Shown piece after piece: positions 23,551 through 35,347 of a stretch of 64,000 nt of DNA. A program made the position numbers and the translations under genes. Positions within the stretch are counted from its first letter, which is position 1. Every line of letters starts with the position of its first letter. Source of the DNA: Hyaloscypha bicolor E (lineage: Eukaryota > Ascomycota > Leotiomycetes > Helotiales > Hyaloscyphaceae); assembly GCF_002865645.1 (NCBI RefSeq), contig NW_020194512.1, forward strand, positions 3,637,183 to 3,701,182, read 5' to 3'. The notes under the pieces are model-generated. The model did not search any database. It saw nothing but the letters and a program-made list of their open reading frames with translations, and was not told the DNA's origin.

Positions 23551-24612
23551 TCATCCCATCTTCGATTTCTCTCGCCGGCTGACAATTGCTCCTGCACTGC
23601 CCGTATCCCACATGCCCTCACGATATTCCTTATTCAGGTTGAGCAGATGTGCAGAGCTGTCTCTCGTTGCTTTGTCCCGATACCTTACGCCGACCAGAAA
23701 CATAGCGATGATTATCCCGAGATCGAATCGATACAGCGGCTCTCCATGCTTGGCTTCGACGAGATGTGGGTAGACATACTCGACGAGCTCCATGATCTTC
23801 TGATATTCCGGGAAGAACTGATCGTATGCAGTCTGGGTTGTGCAAAAAGCCCCTGCAAGCATGATATGTGCCATCAGTTTGTGGATTTGCAACAGACAAA
23901 CCGCAGTCCTTTCTTCCTGGGTTCCTCTCTTCCAAACATGGTCGAAGACCGTAGCTGAGGCTCGTTTCCATCGTCTGACATCTTCCCGATACCGAAGGAC
24001 ATCGGGAAACATATCCATGGGAGGCTCCTTGAGTGTGAAAAACATATTGATACCGGGGGGATAGATTTGTCCCATCTTCCTACGGGCCATCTTCATCATG
24101 GTCGCAGGACTTGCTCTTTTCGGCTGTCTGGCCAGCATTCAAAACTCTTTGGATGAAGTGATGATTCCTCCCCATGATCACCGCCCAAAACTGCCTCGCG
24201 GTCTGCTGGCTTCGTAGCTCTTTAGGCATGCTTGAAGTGGCCGAGTTGGAACTTTCAATGTAGATCTGGTGAAATGCTTCCCGTCTCCCGTCAACGAAGA
24301 AAACGACGTGGAGGTTAAGGCCAACTAGTGCCAATATTACGTCGTCCTCGATATTGTGCTGCTCCCAGCGTCTCTTTCTTCGGGAATTCAGAAGGCAGTT
24401 ATCCTCTGTCTTGGTGATCAAATCGTGAAGGATCATCAATCCGCTTATTGCGTTGGCAGCGGCTGTTCCTGGCTTCCCGGACATGTTTTCGAAGCAAAAC
24501 ACGAGAAGGCATGCGAAAAAGGCGTTCCTCATCTCCCCTCTTCCCTTGTTGATAGCTTCTCTCATACATCGAAGAGCTTCACTTCCAAAGAAACAGCGAG
24601 CAGTCTAACCCT
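23551..24612 (-). pseudogene. Truncated fungal transcription-factor-domain protein (no zinc cluster)
   Basis: Two overlapping minus-strand frames together look like the middle and C-terminal part of a fungal-specific transcription factor regulatory domain (Fungal_trans_2/DUF3468 type). The first (24612 to 24080) reads FGSEALRCMREAINKG, then ACLLVFCFENMSGKPG, ending QTARQFWAVIMGRNHHFIQR. The second (about 24120 to 23551) continues with MGQIYPPGINMFFTLKEPP and ends with a conserved-looking helix region. They are in different frames, and no good intron joins them: the only phase-correct one would be about 31 bp, or use a weak GTTTTG donor. No Zn2Cys6 DNA-binding exon is found upstream, where the DNA turns AT-rich. 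It is probably a 5'-truncated pseudogene, but a functional gene with an odd intron is possible. Confidence 0.55.
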
Positions 24613-26133
24613 TCTAAAGTATTATACCTAATGGGCCACGCATACTTTGTATCTTTTTACTTCAAATTATAGTAAGCCTTATAGCCAATTTTAGGGTATG
24701 AGCAGGATACCAAGAAAGGAAGGTTGAGAATTGAAGAGGATTGTCTGAGCTTGAGAGGCGTCTACCTTAGGTACCACCGGCTTCGCATTTGCGAGAAACC
24801 CGAACAGTTTCCCAAACTGTGTGTGTTAGAGAGAGCTAGTAACACTTGATAATGAAAATTGGGGAAAAATCGAAAACATTTGCTTGATAAAATATTAAAA
24901 CCCGCGGAAGTGGCCATCTGAATAATTCTCAGAGCCAGAAACTTCTAAGGGGTCGATAAATGCCTTTATGGGTGCTGCACCAAGTGAACCGAAGGCATTG
25001 TTAACCCCCCATGCTTTCCAGGCGCATCCGAGCTTGGAGGTTGCGGTTGGTTGATACCGGACATATTGCTTACACAGAAGTTACACTGGCCGCAGTAGTA
25101 CTGGATGTTGACCTGGTGTCGCCGTGAATACAGCTTTCAGGAAGAGAGAAGCCACAGAATGAGAGAGGGGGAGGGACACGATATCTGGTATTTTCTCCTC
25201 TTCCATTATGGCTAAGCGAGCGGTTGTAATGTTTAGGCACACTGGGCTGTGCTTCTACTTGAGGCTTTGGCACTGTGTGTGAGACATGGAAAGGTTCAGT
25301 ATCGAGGGTGCTGTTTTGGCGCAGGCGGGAGCCTTTTTGTAGGCTCTGAGACCCGGGAATTGTAGGTTGGGAAATCGAACTGATTTCGGGAACGGCTTGG
25401 GAAATTGAGCCAGGAAAGGCAGAGCTGCTACGTTTAGTGTCGATCTCGGAGATGACAGTAAATTTGAGTGCACACTCTGGCGTTAGAATTAGAAATCACC
25501 CGTTGAAAGGATGTCCTGGGTACTTAGGAGCTGGACTGTCGTCTCGGACATCCAAAACAGATTAGATATTTACTAATACCATCAAAATTGTGTTGTTGCA
25601 GCATAACAACACCCTAAATTTTCGTCCTTTCTTGCCCATTAGGACCAGCCCAGACGTTGGCTGTTTGCCACTCCGTATCACGGCCTCTCACAAGGTAAGA
25701 GCCAGCCCCATCGCTTTTAACGAACACCATTGACCTTCCCTTTACCAAATTCAAGTCCCGAGCGCCACCATGGTTCTGGTCTCGGTGGTGACTTAGATTC
25801 TCTCTGCTGCCATCGTCTGGGGAGTGGACAAGAGACAGAATCTGAGGGAGAAATGGCTGAAGATTGGACCGATATAATACAATCGACGAAGGAGAAGGAG
25901 AAGGTGCCTAAGGGCAAAGAAAAGGACAGGATGTTGAAGCTGGGGACATCGGAGGGCGAAGCTCTTCCGCCACATATTCATTTGACAGCTGGTGCAACTA
26001 TGAACCTCGCACCTGAAAGTTCTAGTAAACCACCTCAAGAACACGCCATGCCATCCCTCCACTTAACAACGTCCCCCGAAACCCCATTCCTTGGAATAGG
26101 TTCAAAACCCAAAGTCTCAAGAGGCCACCCCAC
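24613..26133. other. Intergenic, no recognised gene
   Basis: About 1.5 kb. A plus-strand frame at 25730-26137 (135 aa, polar, lysine/proline-rich) lacks any recognised motif and overlaps the 3' end of the Zn2Cys6 gene. The part near 24620-24720 is AT-rich. I see no firm gene. Confidence 0.35.
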
Positions 26134-27497
26134 CTAAACGCTCCAATCGCCGCTCAAATTCATCTCCACCGCCCCGACGATATAAAGAAGCCAGCCCTCC
26201 ACGAACCACTTCAACTCCGTCCTGCCAAGCAGAACGCCAAAGAACCCCATCACGACCAGAGGTCCAGCGCCTCGGGACACCCGCCTCTCAAACACATCAC
26301 GAACTCATCCGACGCCTGTATCGGCCAGAGGAGCGACGTCTCAGACATGTACATGCCTCGTTCATTCACGACAATGTATTTTCTTAGTAAGGTGATAGCG
26401 CGTTCACAGACGTCGGCTGTGGTGAAGGGGGGTGGCGGGGTTGCACATGAGGAAGGATGAAAAGGAAGCGAGCTTGGAGTCAGTGATTGCATCGACTTTG
26501 CAGGCTGCGAGACGCTCTTCCAGGGCCAGGTCGCGTCGCACCATTTCTGCTAAGGGTCCAGTTTCAATCCATTCGCGGACGGGGAGGATGACGGAGAAGA
26601 TACCGCGGAGGAGACTCATCCATTCGAGTACCCGACTGAGGGTGGCGTGGGAGGCTGTGGGGAGTGGTGATGATGGGCAGTGGGGTGAGGGCGAGGAAGT
26701 GGAGGATGAGGTTGGTGTTATTGATGGGGCTGTAGAGCTTTGACTTGTCGTTGAAATGGATGATTGGTTGATTTTGCGTGGGACACTGATCTCGTGGTCG
26801 TTGGAGATTGCGGAGAAGGCGAGGAAGACCAATGCTGAAGTGACGAAGATAGCATGGCAGTTTTCCTGGGTGATACTTGTGAGGTTCAGATGTAGGGATT
26901 GGAGGGCTCGGTTATGGTGTCTATGTCCTGCGGCGAGCTACATTTCTACTTGAAGATTGAGAGAAGACTCGAATTGTTGGTTTTGTGAGCGACTCTCGAG
27001 ATTCCAGGATTTGAGCCCCGTTCTGAAGAGGTGGAAGGCCGCGACGGCCAAGACAGCGTGGAGCAGATAATCATATTGGAATGCTGTGTCGATTATTTTT
27101 GTCCTATAGAGTTTATGGATATTGAGGTTGTCGGTGATGGACATGTATGTTTCCGATGTGAATTGATGGAAAAGTTTCAGGTCTAGTAGTTGGGATGATG
27201 ATACCGGATCTGCTATTTGGGAGTTGGGATTTTGCGGCGGCGGTGTGTTAAAGGAGCAGGAGATACCGTGTTTGGTGCAGCCAAGACAGATAGGGTGTGT
27301 CTCGTCGCACTTATTCAAGGATTTAGCTGTGATGTTGTGGCGGGATGCGGGGGCCGGGACATGAGGTATTGCAGAAAGAGGGAGATAGAAAGACGAGTAC
27401 GACAGGGATGCTTGTATGTACTACGTACTTTGATTCGCCGTTTCTTGCATTGCTGGCAGCCGCGGCGAGATTTAAGGTGTGAAGCTCGCGAGGGCAT
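26134..27497 (-). pseudogene. Zn2Cys6 transcription factor with two frame breaks
   Basis: Exon 1 (27497-27429) encodes MPSRASHLKSRRGCQQCKKR and, after an intron at 27428-27310 (GTACGT..AAG), continues CDETHPICLGCTKHGISC. This rebuilds a complete zinc cluster C-x2-C-x6-C-x6-C-x2-C-x6-C, the DNA-binding domain of fungal Gal4-type regulators. Next come YDYLLHAVLAVAAFHLF and, after a probable second intron ending near 26935, HRHHNRALQSLHLNL and a serine-rich linker, as in UPC2-like factors. The frame then shifts at a G/C homopolymer (26427-26432) before ADVCERAITLLRKYI. It shifts again near 26255-26265, where about eight extra bases separate PEAL from VVMGFFGVLLGRTELKWF. The C-terminus ends DWSV at 26134. 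Either the gene is a young pseudogene or the assembly has errors here. Target genes are unknown. Confidence 0.65.
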
Positions 27498-28505
27498 TAA
27501 GAGACGAGACCAACTATCAGATACCTTGTTCGCTGTGGCTTTTGCAGCAAGGAGGAGTAGTACGAGGGCTCAAGTGTCTGAAGCCTCAGGTTTTGGAGCC
27601 AATGCAGTGCTACACAGCAGGCACCCACACTCCGCGTACAGCGTGCTGGTACAGGTTCTAGATATGTACTTTCGTATTCGTCGTATACGTACACATGAAG
27701 CCGAGAGTAGTGCGCGCTTACGGGCACAGCCACCCGCCACGGAGGAACTTCAAATGCCCCACTGTCCAAGCGCGGTCTGGTCGTTGGAGTTGGCGGAAAT
27801 GCAAAAGCCTGTGATAGCGGAGACCAACCAAATTTCGTATTTTGAGACGAACGAGCTACATTTTAGACTTCGACCAATACAATGGACTGAAATACGAAGT
27901 AGTCCGTGTGAAGCCTGGCAACGTTGATGACGAATGCGATAAAGGCAGGCCCGAGTCAGCCGGACCAGTATCCATCAGCTAAGTTAGTTCTTACAAGGGC
28001 GCTCAGCCTCAAGCATGCCACCCATCAACCGGTATTTTGTTGAAATGATCAGTCTTGCACAATTCCGCTCCGGTCACTTTTTTGCCGATGCTTCGCTAAG
28101 CCCCTTTTCGGCCTTAGCGAGCTCAGGGACCCGCGAATCAGAATGCGACCCGATAATCTCGTATGGACTTACACACAACATCCTGTGAAGTAAGGATCAA
28201 GAATAAGATTATTGGGCACTCACCCGGGCTTCCTTCTTTGTCGCAGAAAATGAGTGATACCCTTTGCACAGCCCGACTCGCACATAATGTTAAAAAATAC
28301 AAGAGCCTTTCTTATAAAAAGCTGGGTACTCTGTGCTGGATAATATTTGCTGGCTTCGTATATCCGCTCTACACTTTCAGATGCTGTTTAACCGCAACTG
28401 AATTCCTTTCCTTTCTTCATAATAATTACTCATTTCCGCCATCATCTCGCACGAAACTTGCCTCCCCCCTTATCAAATTGTCTTCAACCACCGCATTCCA
28501 CCAAG
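27498..28505. other. Divergent promoter region, no gene recognised
   Basis: About 1 kb between the zinc-cluster gene (-) and the RTA1-like gene (+). A 236-aa plus-strand frame at 27217-27927 runs antisense through the zinc-cluster exons and has no recognisable motif. The pyrimidine-rich stretch at 28390-28500 looks like the RTA1-like gene's core promoter and leader. Confidence 0.4.
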
Positions 28506-29467
28506 ATGGCTACACCAACCGCCTCTGGAGCCGTGGTAACCAGCACAGTGGCCACCGCCTCCACCTCCGACTTCTACAACTACAACCCCACCAAAACTGG
28601 TGCCTCAATCGTCGCAATCTTGTTTGTTGTCGTATCCTTAACCCACCTCATCAAAGTCTTCCGCCACCGAGCATGGTTCTTCTTCCCTATGATCGTCGGC
28701 GGTGTTTTGGAATGCATTGGCTACGTCGCGCGCGTCAAATCGGCACAGGAGACTCCAGACTGGACTGAAGGTCCCTATATCGTGCAAGCCCTGACGATTT
28801 TGGTGGCACCGGCACTCGTGGCGGCCACGATTTATATGATTCTAGGGAGGATCATTCTGGCGACTGATGGAGAGACGTTCAGTCTAGTTAGGAAGAAATG
28901 GTTGACTAAGATCTTTGTGTGTGGAGACGTGCTGAGCTTTTTCGTGTTGGCCGGAGGTGTGTTTTTGGTTTTTTTATCCTCCCTCTTTTCGTCTTCCTGT
29001 CTTTCGATGATGCTAAGGACGCAACAGGGAGCGCTCTCCTCGCATCCAAAAAGGAGTCTCTTCTCAAATTAGGACAGAACCTAATCCTAGTCGGCCTTTT
29101 CATCCAGATCGTCTTCTTCGGGCTCTTCATTGTGGTCTCGTATCTTTTCCACACCCGAATCCATCGGAACCCTACACCAATCTCACTCTCCCCAAATTTG
29201 AACTGGCAACAAGCGCTGTACGTATTGTATGCTGCGAGTCTGCTTGTTATGGTCAGAAGCGTGGTGAGGGTGATAGAGTACATCCAGGGGACTGATGGAT
29301 ATATTTTGAGTCACGAGGTGTTTTTGTATGTTTTCGACGCCGCCTTGATGTTTATTGCCATTGCAATTTTTGTCCTCTGGCATCCAAGTCCCATGTTGGG
29401 GTTGGATAAGCGTGGAAAGAAGGGGGACTCGGAATGGTATCCGTTGGGTGGCACGGCCAGGCCTTGA
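28506..29467 (+). CDS. RTA1-like membrane protein (lipid-translocating exporter family), 2 exons
   Basis: This seven-helix membrane protein of 296 aa belongs to the RTA1/RTM1/RSB1 family (PF04479), known from yeast 7-aminocholesterol resistance and sphingoid-base release. Exons are 28506-28956 and 29028-29467; the 71-bp intron (GTGTGT..CAACAG) joins LAGG to GSALLASKK. Seen: a short threonine/serine-rich extracellular N-terminus, then YNPTKTGASIVAILFVVVSL, GGVLECIGYVARV, QALTILVAPALVAATIYMIL, LGRIILATDGE, VCGDVLSFFVLAGG, VRSVVRVIEYIQGTDGYI and LWHPSPMLG. These match the family landmarks, including the E-x-x-G-Y-x-x-R motif after TM3. The start at 28506 is preferred over 28458 because it directly precedes the family N-terminus. 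The ligand is unknown. Confidence 0.93.
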
Positions 29468-29749
29468 AGCGTGCGGTAGCAGGTTGTTAGTGCCGAGTTG
29501 CGGGATAGATGGAATTGAGTACTAGTGTCTTTTGTTTCCCAAGGAGTGACGCACAACATATCTGCAGCTCCCGGTTCAGGTCCGCACCTGCACTGCGATT
29601 GCTTTCTGCCACTTAGCCATAAGCAAGAAAGGGAGTCCCAGGTGAGAAAGGAATTCAAAGCATCGGGAAAATAGATAAAAGATACCAAGAGCGATGGTAT
29701 CGTGAATTGTTTATTCAACCAAAAATACATCATGATCGTAAACGTAACT

Positions 29750-31230
29750 TTACCGGTGTAATTCCTGAAACATATGATCATTCCTAACATACTCAACCTC
29801 CATCACCACTTCCCTCTCCCTCCACACACCAAATCCAGCTGTACTACTCTGCCTCAAACTACTCTGGCTGGTATCATCATCATCTTTTCTTCCCATCACT
29901 ACTTCCCTCTCAACACCCTCACTATACACCGTCGTACTCAGATTCGCTTGATGCTGCGGCACAAGCCTCAGATTGCCTTCTTCGCCACCACTATTGTCAC
30001 GATTCCGGCCAACACGTGGCTCGTCATTGGTTTGGCTACTGGTTCCCTTTCCATCACCTCCTCTGTTCGATTTGTATACCAATCTCGAGAAGGGTCCTCG
30101 AGAGGACGATATTTTGGCGTGGGATTGGGAGACGTGGCTACTACCAGAGAGCTCGAATTCTTCGTCTGTAATTGCTGTTGCCGCTTTCCCGGATTGAAGA
30201 GAAGCCCAGAAGGAGTGGGTTCGCGGAATTGTTGCAGTGATCACCGAACTGTGGGTTACAAGCCTGGTAACATATAAGTACAGACAAATAGAAGGAATTG
30301 TAGGAAGGGCGTGCGTACATTAACCATACCGATCTTGTTAGGTATGCCCATGTCTGATCAGGGTCGTTGATGGAATTGATCATGGCCACCAGGTCACCAA
30401 TTCCGATAAGTGAAACCCTTGAAGTGTTCAGACAGTTGTCTTGATTGCTAGAAGAGTGAACTTACAGCAACCTAATCCCAAACAGAATCATAACTGTCAC
30501 CCTTAAATTCCTCCGTAGTTGAAGTTTCCAAATGGTAGGTAGCATACTCGTGGCAAGGATTCCATCCGTGAGAACATTAAGTATGATGACAGGATACTGT
30601 AGAAGCCCATGAGTATTACATTGTGATGGCACAAAAACCCAAGGTTTTGGTAGTTGACACTGAAATGCCAGTGATAAAAATGAGAAAATTCCCCAGATGG
30701 AAACCATGGCCAGGCTAAATTTGTAGCTGTTGCTGAGGATTTGGGTTATCCGTTTGAGGAGCATAACTATTGAGATTTTGGAGAAAGCCATGCTTGCGAT
30801 GCTGAGAAGTTGGGTGGTGTAGATCAACTGTTGCGGAGAAATTAGCAGGAGCGCCTTTTCTAAGAAACTCGTTGAAATTCAAGTGCTGACTTTGTAGTAC
30901 GAGTTGAGGCCTTGTTGGTCAAGACTTTCGATATGCTTCCCAAGTCCAACCAAGGCTGCCCTGTAAATGCAAATTGAGGTGGCACTCGCTAGAAACTATG
31001 GTGTCTTAGTCAATGTGTACTTGAGGAAGCTATGTCAAAAGAGATCTTACGCTTCCTAAGTAGAAAGTCGCATCATCTCGCTGGAATTCGACGTGTTGTC
31101 GTGACGCCACAAGCCACCGTATGGCAGAAATACTCGAAGTGATGACGATGGTGCATAATGCTACAACGGCTGCAACTCCTCCTTGGTCATTTTCAGTGAG
31201 TCGAAAGAAGGGCGGGAGTCTCTCGCTCAT
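29750..31230 (-). CDS. Fung_rhodopsin-type integral membrane protein (SAT5/PTH11-like), 5 exons
   Basis: A seven-helix membrane protein of about 419 aa in the fungal rhodopsin-like domain family (PF20684). Exons in order of transcription are 31230-31051, 30995-30891, 30827-30466, 30417-30319 and 30263-29750; introns are 48-63 bp and all phases agree. Seen: TENDQGGVAAVVALCTIVIT (TM1), ALVGLGKHIESL, IYTTQLLSIASMAFSKISIV (TM3), the extracellular C-x-n-C segment around FQCQLPKPW and QCNTHG, ILNVLTDGILATSMLPTIWK (TM5), and VITATIPRTHSFWASLQSGK near the last helix. The final 150 residues are a hydrophilic Ser/Arg/Glu-rich tail, presumably cytosolic. Such proteins are often annotated as putative G-protein-coupled or secondary-metabolism-linked receptors; no function is established for this one. 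It is divergent from the permease gene. Confidence 0.85.
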
Positions 31231-32562
31231 GTCTCTAAATTGACGAGCACATTGAACGACTCTGAGCGCGGAAAGGGGGTAGGAAGTGATGTAAAGTAAC
31301 AGAACACAATCCGTATCTCAGAAGCCCAGAAGGGTACAGTAGTTGATATCCTGAGACGCTTTGGACTTCAGAGTGCCCGGGGCTGAACATCTCAGATGGC
31401 TATTTTGGGTCATAATACGCGATGCGAGTGCACATCCCGCGCAGCCCATGAAAGGGGAATAAGAAATGAGCCAATTCCGCCCTGTGACCACTCAACCGGG
31501 GTCATGAGTAGGGAACCCGACAGTCGGCACTGGGTACCAGTCCGGTGGTTCCAAGCTTATTTGGAAGTTCGGAACTACTACATCAGGGAGAAGACCTTCC
31601 ATGGCGTCTCAATTTGAAATGTTGTTTTTCGTAGATTTAGCTGACCAAATATCAATATCAGGCGTGTCTGAACGGGATCTTTTCAGAACTCAGTGGATAA
31701 TTCAAGTCAGAGAAATTGGCCGAGGACTCGATATGGAGAGGACCGTGCGTATGTTCCCAGGGTCCGGGGAACCGTTCCCGAGCATTTGTTGAAGGCGCTG
31801 ACGAGGTGCCGCGTGGGGATACGGCACTGGCGGTGGCACACGTCGCTCCCTGTCATGTCCCTATCATATCCCCTGTCTCTCACCGTTCGGCTCCGTTATC
31901 TCCCTGCTTCAGCGGGCAACAATCCCCAGAAGGGTAATGCGCGGGACGGCGCGAAAAGAAGCAATCCCCTCCATGCACCAATAGGATCATTTAGCATTTT
32001 CGAGCGTAGGATTTTGATAATTTTCAATCATCTGAAAAGACAAACTCCTCACAAAAGTGGCCATCAAAGTATTTTCTTTGAATAATGGTGCAGTATACTG
32101 TAAATGTCGCCCTATGGGCAGGATGTAGGAATACGATACAGTGCATTCCCTAACAGATTTTAGTTATCAAGATACCAAAACTGTAAACTATAACTCGAAT
32201 ACTTGCGACCCTTGGCGAAAGCCTTTCGTTAAAAAAGGATGGTCGTGGGGGTGGGAGCCAACCACAATGGTGGTCCCTTGACACGCCAAGTTTCTGTGAC
32301 ATCCTTCGGCCAAACAAGCAATGCAACTCTGTGTCCGTTTACGTAGATCCTGACTCGGGATCCGCTGATAGGAGTCAACTGAGCGCGAGCTTCTCCGCGC
32401 TCGCAGGAGTGGAACGAAAACGTGGATTTAGGTTTTGCCGATCTTTCCATCGTTCCTTCTTCGTATATCGATATTCTTTGTGTCGCACAAAGTTTGTGTT
32501 CCAACTGCCTGGATTCTCGACCACTAAGCCAACCAGGCTAAGGTGTCAATTGCCAAATTACA
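31231..32562. other. Divergent intergenic region
   Basis: About 1.3 kb between the rhodopsin-like gene (-) and the permease gene (+). Short frames show no domain. It is presumed to hold both promoters. Confidence 0.4.
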
Positions 32563-34333
32563 ATGGACGACCAGAAGACAGATGACCTATTGGTTATCCA
32601 AGGTGTTGACGGCAACAAAGATGGTAACAACAGCAGCATTGAAGAACAGACGCCAAAGCAGACACGGGAAAGTGGAGAGACTGGTGGGGGTGTTCTAGAA
32701 GTATGATTTGTTCTGATTACTATGAAGCTATTCTGATGAACTCCGCAGCGATATATCAATCCCACCGCCATCGTCAATTTCGGTTTCACACTCCAAGCAG
32801 CATGGGAAGCTGCGGGATCTTCGTTCCAATTCAGTCTGCTGAATGGCGGCCCAGCTTCGTTGGTTTATGGAAGTATTGTATCCGGATTGGGCTCAACGGC
32901 AATCGCAACCTCTTTGGCTGAAATGGCATCACTGTGAGTTTGCCTTCAACTTTTAGCATTTGGCGCGCTAACTGGGGATTAGGGATCCAGTAGTCGGAGC
33001 ACAGTACAGATGGTCAGCTGCCTTTGCACCTGCGAATCCTGCGTTTTGGGGCCTGTTCCAAGGGTACGATATGACTTCCCACTATCAAATAGCAAGGTTC
33101 TAACATTGAACAGTTGGATCACTGTATGGGCCTGGATAACGGTCACCGCAGCAAGCCCCGCATACTTGTCTAATATCGTCATTGGTCTCGTTATTTTCAA
33201 CTATCCCGACTATGAGCCGCAACGATGGCATGGCACTCTTATAATGTGGGGATTTGTTGTTGTTCCTGTGGTGTGGAACTTCTGGTTTCGTCGCATGTTG
33301 AACACCTTGGAGATGATTGGTGGCATATGCCACGTTATATTCTTTATCGTGTCAATCATTACTTTGGTAGCGCTGGCGGAGCGCAGCCCGGCTTCATTTG
33401 TGTTCAACAACCTCTGGCACGATATCAGTGGTTGGAATAACCCAGGTGTTGCTTTTAGCATTGGACTTATCACGGTGACGTTTCCAATCACATCTTTTGA
33501 TGGAGTTCTTCACATGAGTAAGTTCATTCGAAATCCATTCGATGGTTTGGTGTACTGACACTTGAGTAGGTGATGAAGTGAAGGGAGCTCGGACTCGAGT
33601 TCCGCACGCCATGATTATCGCAGTAACTTTCAACAGCATCATGCAATTTGCGTACATGGTTGCAGTGATGTTCTGCATTGGAGACGTGGACCGGGTCGTA
33701 AACACGCCAACTTTACTTCCCATCATCGAGGTTTACTACCAAGCTACACAGTCGAAAGCGGCGACAAACTTCCTCGTTTTCATGATTGCATTCATCCTTT
33801 TTATATCCCTCTTCAACATCTTCGCCTCCGTCTCTAGGTTGACATGGGCATTTGCTCGCGACAACGGTCTCCCATTCTCCAAAACATTCTCCTACGTACA
33901 TCCGACTCTTAAGATTCCCATTAATGCGCTTCTACTGGTTGGCGCCATCTGCTGTCTACTCGCTCTCATCAACATCGGATCCTCTACAGCCTTCAACGCA
34001 TTAATCTCTCTTCCAACGATTGCTTTATACATCTCATATTTTATCCCGATATTCTTCCTCGTTATCAGGAAACTGCAGAATCGGCATCCGCAATACGGAC
34101 CTTTCAAGCTCGGCCGCTGGGGACTCCCGATCAATCTATTTGCTCTGGTGTTTATTGTCTATATCTTGACATTCTTGCCTTTCCCAGTTGAGCTGCCTGT
34201 GACGGCAATCAATATGAATTATGCGGGTCCGCTTGTGGGCGCGATCATTATGATGGCCTTGGGCGATTGGTTTACATCGGGGAGGAAGAGATTCGAGGTA
34301 CCCGTGGCGCGCACAGCAAAGGCTGACCTGTGA
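32563..34333 (+). CDS. Amino acid/GABA/choline permease (APC superfamily), 5 exons
   Basis: This plasma-membrane transporter of about 523 aa belongs to the amino acid/choline transporter branch (TC 2.A.3.4, Uga4/Hnm1-like). Exons are 32563-32700, 32749-32933, 32983-33063, 33114-33517 and 33570-34333, with introns of 48-52 bp. Seen: a polar N-terminus, RYINPTAIVNFGFTLQAAWE (TM1), GPASLVYGSIVSG, SLAEMASLDPVVGAQYRWSA (the conserved loop of this family), WITVWAWITVTAASPAYLSN, FPITSFDGVLHMSDEVKGA followed by RVPHAMI (the signature before TM7), FASVSRLTWAFARDNGLPFS, and PQYGPFKLGRWGLPINLFAL. About 12 helices are visible. GABA, choline and polyamine-related substrates occur in the family; which applies here cannot be told. 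The short protein tail ends AKADL. Confidence 0.93.
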
Positions 34334-35347
34334 ATGTGGATGGTATTGCGTTCATACTGCACCGTTGTACTGCAATTGCTCCATAGCGCAATGCTTGGTG
34401 CAAAGGCTTAAGCTACCCCTTCAAACGTTCAAAGGCACCAGCTGCTGTAAACCCCCCCAAACCAATTTTTTTGTTTTCATATTTTTTACCAAGGTCACGG
34501 AAATCTGTGCTCTTTAGTTTTCTGATGAAATACAAAGTCTAAAATTAAATATTCGGAACTGGTTGCATTTTAAACTATTGCGAATGTCTTTGAGGATTTT
34601 TTCTCCTCACCCGGAAGAACGACGTAATAGTAGTGAATAAAATTCTCGGATGAAACGAATCAAGAATTCCTGGGACCTGGGTGAGAGAGAAATCCATACA
34701 CAGCAATGGCTTGGGACTCCCAAGTTGGGACGCCGACGCCGGCAATGGAAATAGAGACTCACTGACTCAGAGACCGCATTGACCGCTGCTGGCGGCTGCG
34801 TCGGGCAACGACTACACGGGTCACTCCCCTGGTTCCCCGCACTGGGCCCCGCCTTTTCAAAACGTGAATCATTTGTTTCCTGTCCCGTACTGGGCGGGAC
34901 AGCACCGCCGAGCCCTAATAAATTTCATGACCAGCTTCATCTGGACATCAAGATTGCTTAAGAGTCAAGCATGAGCTTGTCTCCGAGTCAACATAAGTGA
35001 ATTGCCTTTCATTTCCGCCACCTAGCCAGTCGTGGAACGCTTGAGAAAATTTGGCTTGGTGTATTGCCGGCTGGTGGAGCATGCTTTGGCAAAAGAACAT
35101 GCATGACTGGGGTTTGATGCAGCTCCACCCACTTGCAGCTGCAAGGTGTCCAACCCCACGCGGACTTGGAGTCTCAACGAAGAATGAACAGCGGACACAG
35201 CGCCCCAACTTCTTATCAAGAGGCTTGTGAAGCTGATGCCAGATTGTATTGAACACCAACTCTTGACATTACCCCATCTTCTGCTTCCTGGTCGCAGAGG
35301 GAAATCATATCGTGTTGCTAAGAGTGTGGAAGAAAGACGCTCCTAAA
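34334..35347. other. Intergenic, promoter of the P450 gene
   Basis: About 1 kb with no recognised gene. It has a poly-C run near 34455 and a pyrimidine-rich stretch just before the P450 start. Confidence 0.4.

Noticed and set aside
24080..24140. A phase-correct intron of about 31 bp that would join the two halves of the transcription-factor-like gene
   Set aside because: It is shorter than any other intron supported here (minimum about 45 bp) and lacks a branch site, so the gene was left as probably broken.
27217..27927. Long plus-strand open frame (236 codons)
   Set aside because: It runs antisense through the zinc-cluster exons of the minus-strand regulator and has no recognisable domain; the zinc cluster on the other strand is unambiguous.
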